This document shows, one piece after another, positions 5,592-6,001 of a DNA stretch of 6,001 nucleotides. Source of the DNA: Gemmatimonadota bacterium (lineage in GTDB: Bacteria > Gemmatimonadota > Gemmatimonadetes > Longimicrobiales > RSA9); assembly GCA_012027055.1 (NCBI GenBank), contig VEPF01000337.1, positions 1-6,001 on the forward strand. Reading direction: 5' to 3'. The notes below the pieces were generated by a model that saw only the letters and a program-made list of their open reading frames with translations, ran no database searches and was not told where the DNA came from. A program made the translations under genes and the position numbers. The first letter of the stretch is position 1. Every line of letters begins with the position of its first letter.

Positions 5592-6001
5592 GTGATCGAT
5601 TTCGCTTCGCTTGCCCAGTGGTCTGCGCTCGTGGGCGTGCTGGGGCTCGGGGCGGCGTTCGTGCTGTTCGGCTACGTGAACCGGCAGAGCACCGGTACCG
5701 AGCTGATGGCCGATCTGGCCGCGCGCATCCAGGAAGGGGCCATGGCCTTCCTGCGCCGCGAACACTCCGTGCTTTCGATCTTCGTGATCCTGGTGTGGAT
5801 GGCCCTCTGGCTGACCGTGGGCCCGACGACCGCGGCGGCATACCTGCCCGGCGCGGCCACCTCGGTCATAGCCGGCTTCAACGGCAAGCTCGCGGCCACC
5901 CGTGCCAACGTGCGCACCGCGGCGGCGGCCTAGGAGGTCGGCCAGGGCAAGGCGCTCCGCATTGCATTCTTCGGGTGCGCGGTGATGGGGCGCTCGGTAG
6001 C
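5592..6001 (+). pseudogene. hppA: Membrane-bound ion-pumping pyrophosphatase, 5' part, interrupted by an in-frame TAG
   Basis: N-terminal part of a V-type H+/Na+-translocating inorganic pyrophosphatase, a multi-pass membrane enzyme that hydrolyses PPi and pumps cations. GTG 5592 has a good Shine-Dalgarno (GAGGAGG, 5579-5585, 6-nt spacing). Hallmarks are GYVNRQSTGTELMADLAARI (27-46), IQEGAMAFLRREHSVLSIFV (46-65) and AATRANVRTAAAA (101-113). Membrane segments lie near 8-28, 58-77 and 82-97. Codon 114 is TAG (5931-5933). The same frame then reads EVGQGKALRIAFFGCAVMGRSV to the window edge, which is the expected continuation of the family. The stop therefore splits one gene. Around it, several normally conserved hydrophobic positions look altered: AGFNGKL where AGFIGMK-like is usual, GCAVMGRS where GGAVMGLS-like is usual, and a Pro in YLPGA. 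A decaying gene or local sequence error is likelier than recoding. The PPi-binding loops lie beyond the window. Confidence 0.8.

Noticed and set aside
5931..5938. TAGGAGGT considered as a ribosome site for a new gene after the hppA stop
   Set aside because: No start codon lies at a usable distance; the next in-frame GTG/ATG are over 40 nt away, and the sequence between is conserved hppA coding sequence.

Overview
This is a GC-rich (roughly 70% G+C by eye) bacterial chromosomal window that is almost fully coding. All protein genes lie on the + strand and carry G/C-rich third codon positions. GTG and TTG starts are common. The one tRNA gene is on the - strand. The content is housekeeping: isoprenoid precursor synthesis, PRPP synthesis, ribosomal protein L25 (long Ctc/TL5 form), peptidyl-tRNA hydrolase and a membrane pyrophosphatase. 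The IspE N-terminal wording, the FHTHQIQGFF motif of the PRPP synthase and the gene order suggest Gemmatimonadota or a neighbouring GC-rich phylum. That is an inference from memory of family sequences and is not proven here.

Layout: (1) Bases 1-117 are the 3' end of an upstream gene, overlapping by 4 bp a multi-pass LPG-synthase-TM/UPF0104-type membrane protein (114-1358). Its 3' end in turn runs 116 bp into ispE (1243-2139). (2) A strong GC hairpin (2151-2187) separates ispE from a convergent tRNA-Gln(UUG) gene (2202-2273, -). (3) An unrecognised 216-residue protein (2399-3049) is built from two copies of a ~50-residue module. Starting at the base after its stop codon is a 98-bp element of inverted heptamer arrays (3050-3147) able to form a near-perfect 31-bp stem. 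(4) A probable promoter leads into prs (3218-4165), rplY (4242-4907) and pth (4931-5497), which look like one transcription unit punctuated by hairpins. (5) The 5' part of a membrane-bound ion-pumping pyrophosphatase (hppA) begins at 5592. It is interrupted by an in-frame TAG at 5931-5933, and recognisable hppA sequence continues in the same frame to the window end.

Functional links: prs makes PRPP from ribose-5-phosphate and ATP. rplY and pth serve translation (5S rRNA-binding ribosomal protein and recycling of peptidyl-tRNA). The rplY-pth pairing is common in bacteria, often with prs just upstream. The pyrophosphatase would consume PPi released by biosynthesis. ispE belongs to the MEP isoprenoid pathway.

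I see no evidence of a new defence, mobile or biosynthetic system. The best leads are the broken or recoded hppA, the heptamer inverted-repeat element, and the duplicated-module protein next to it.
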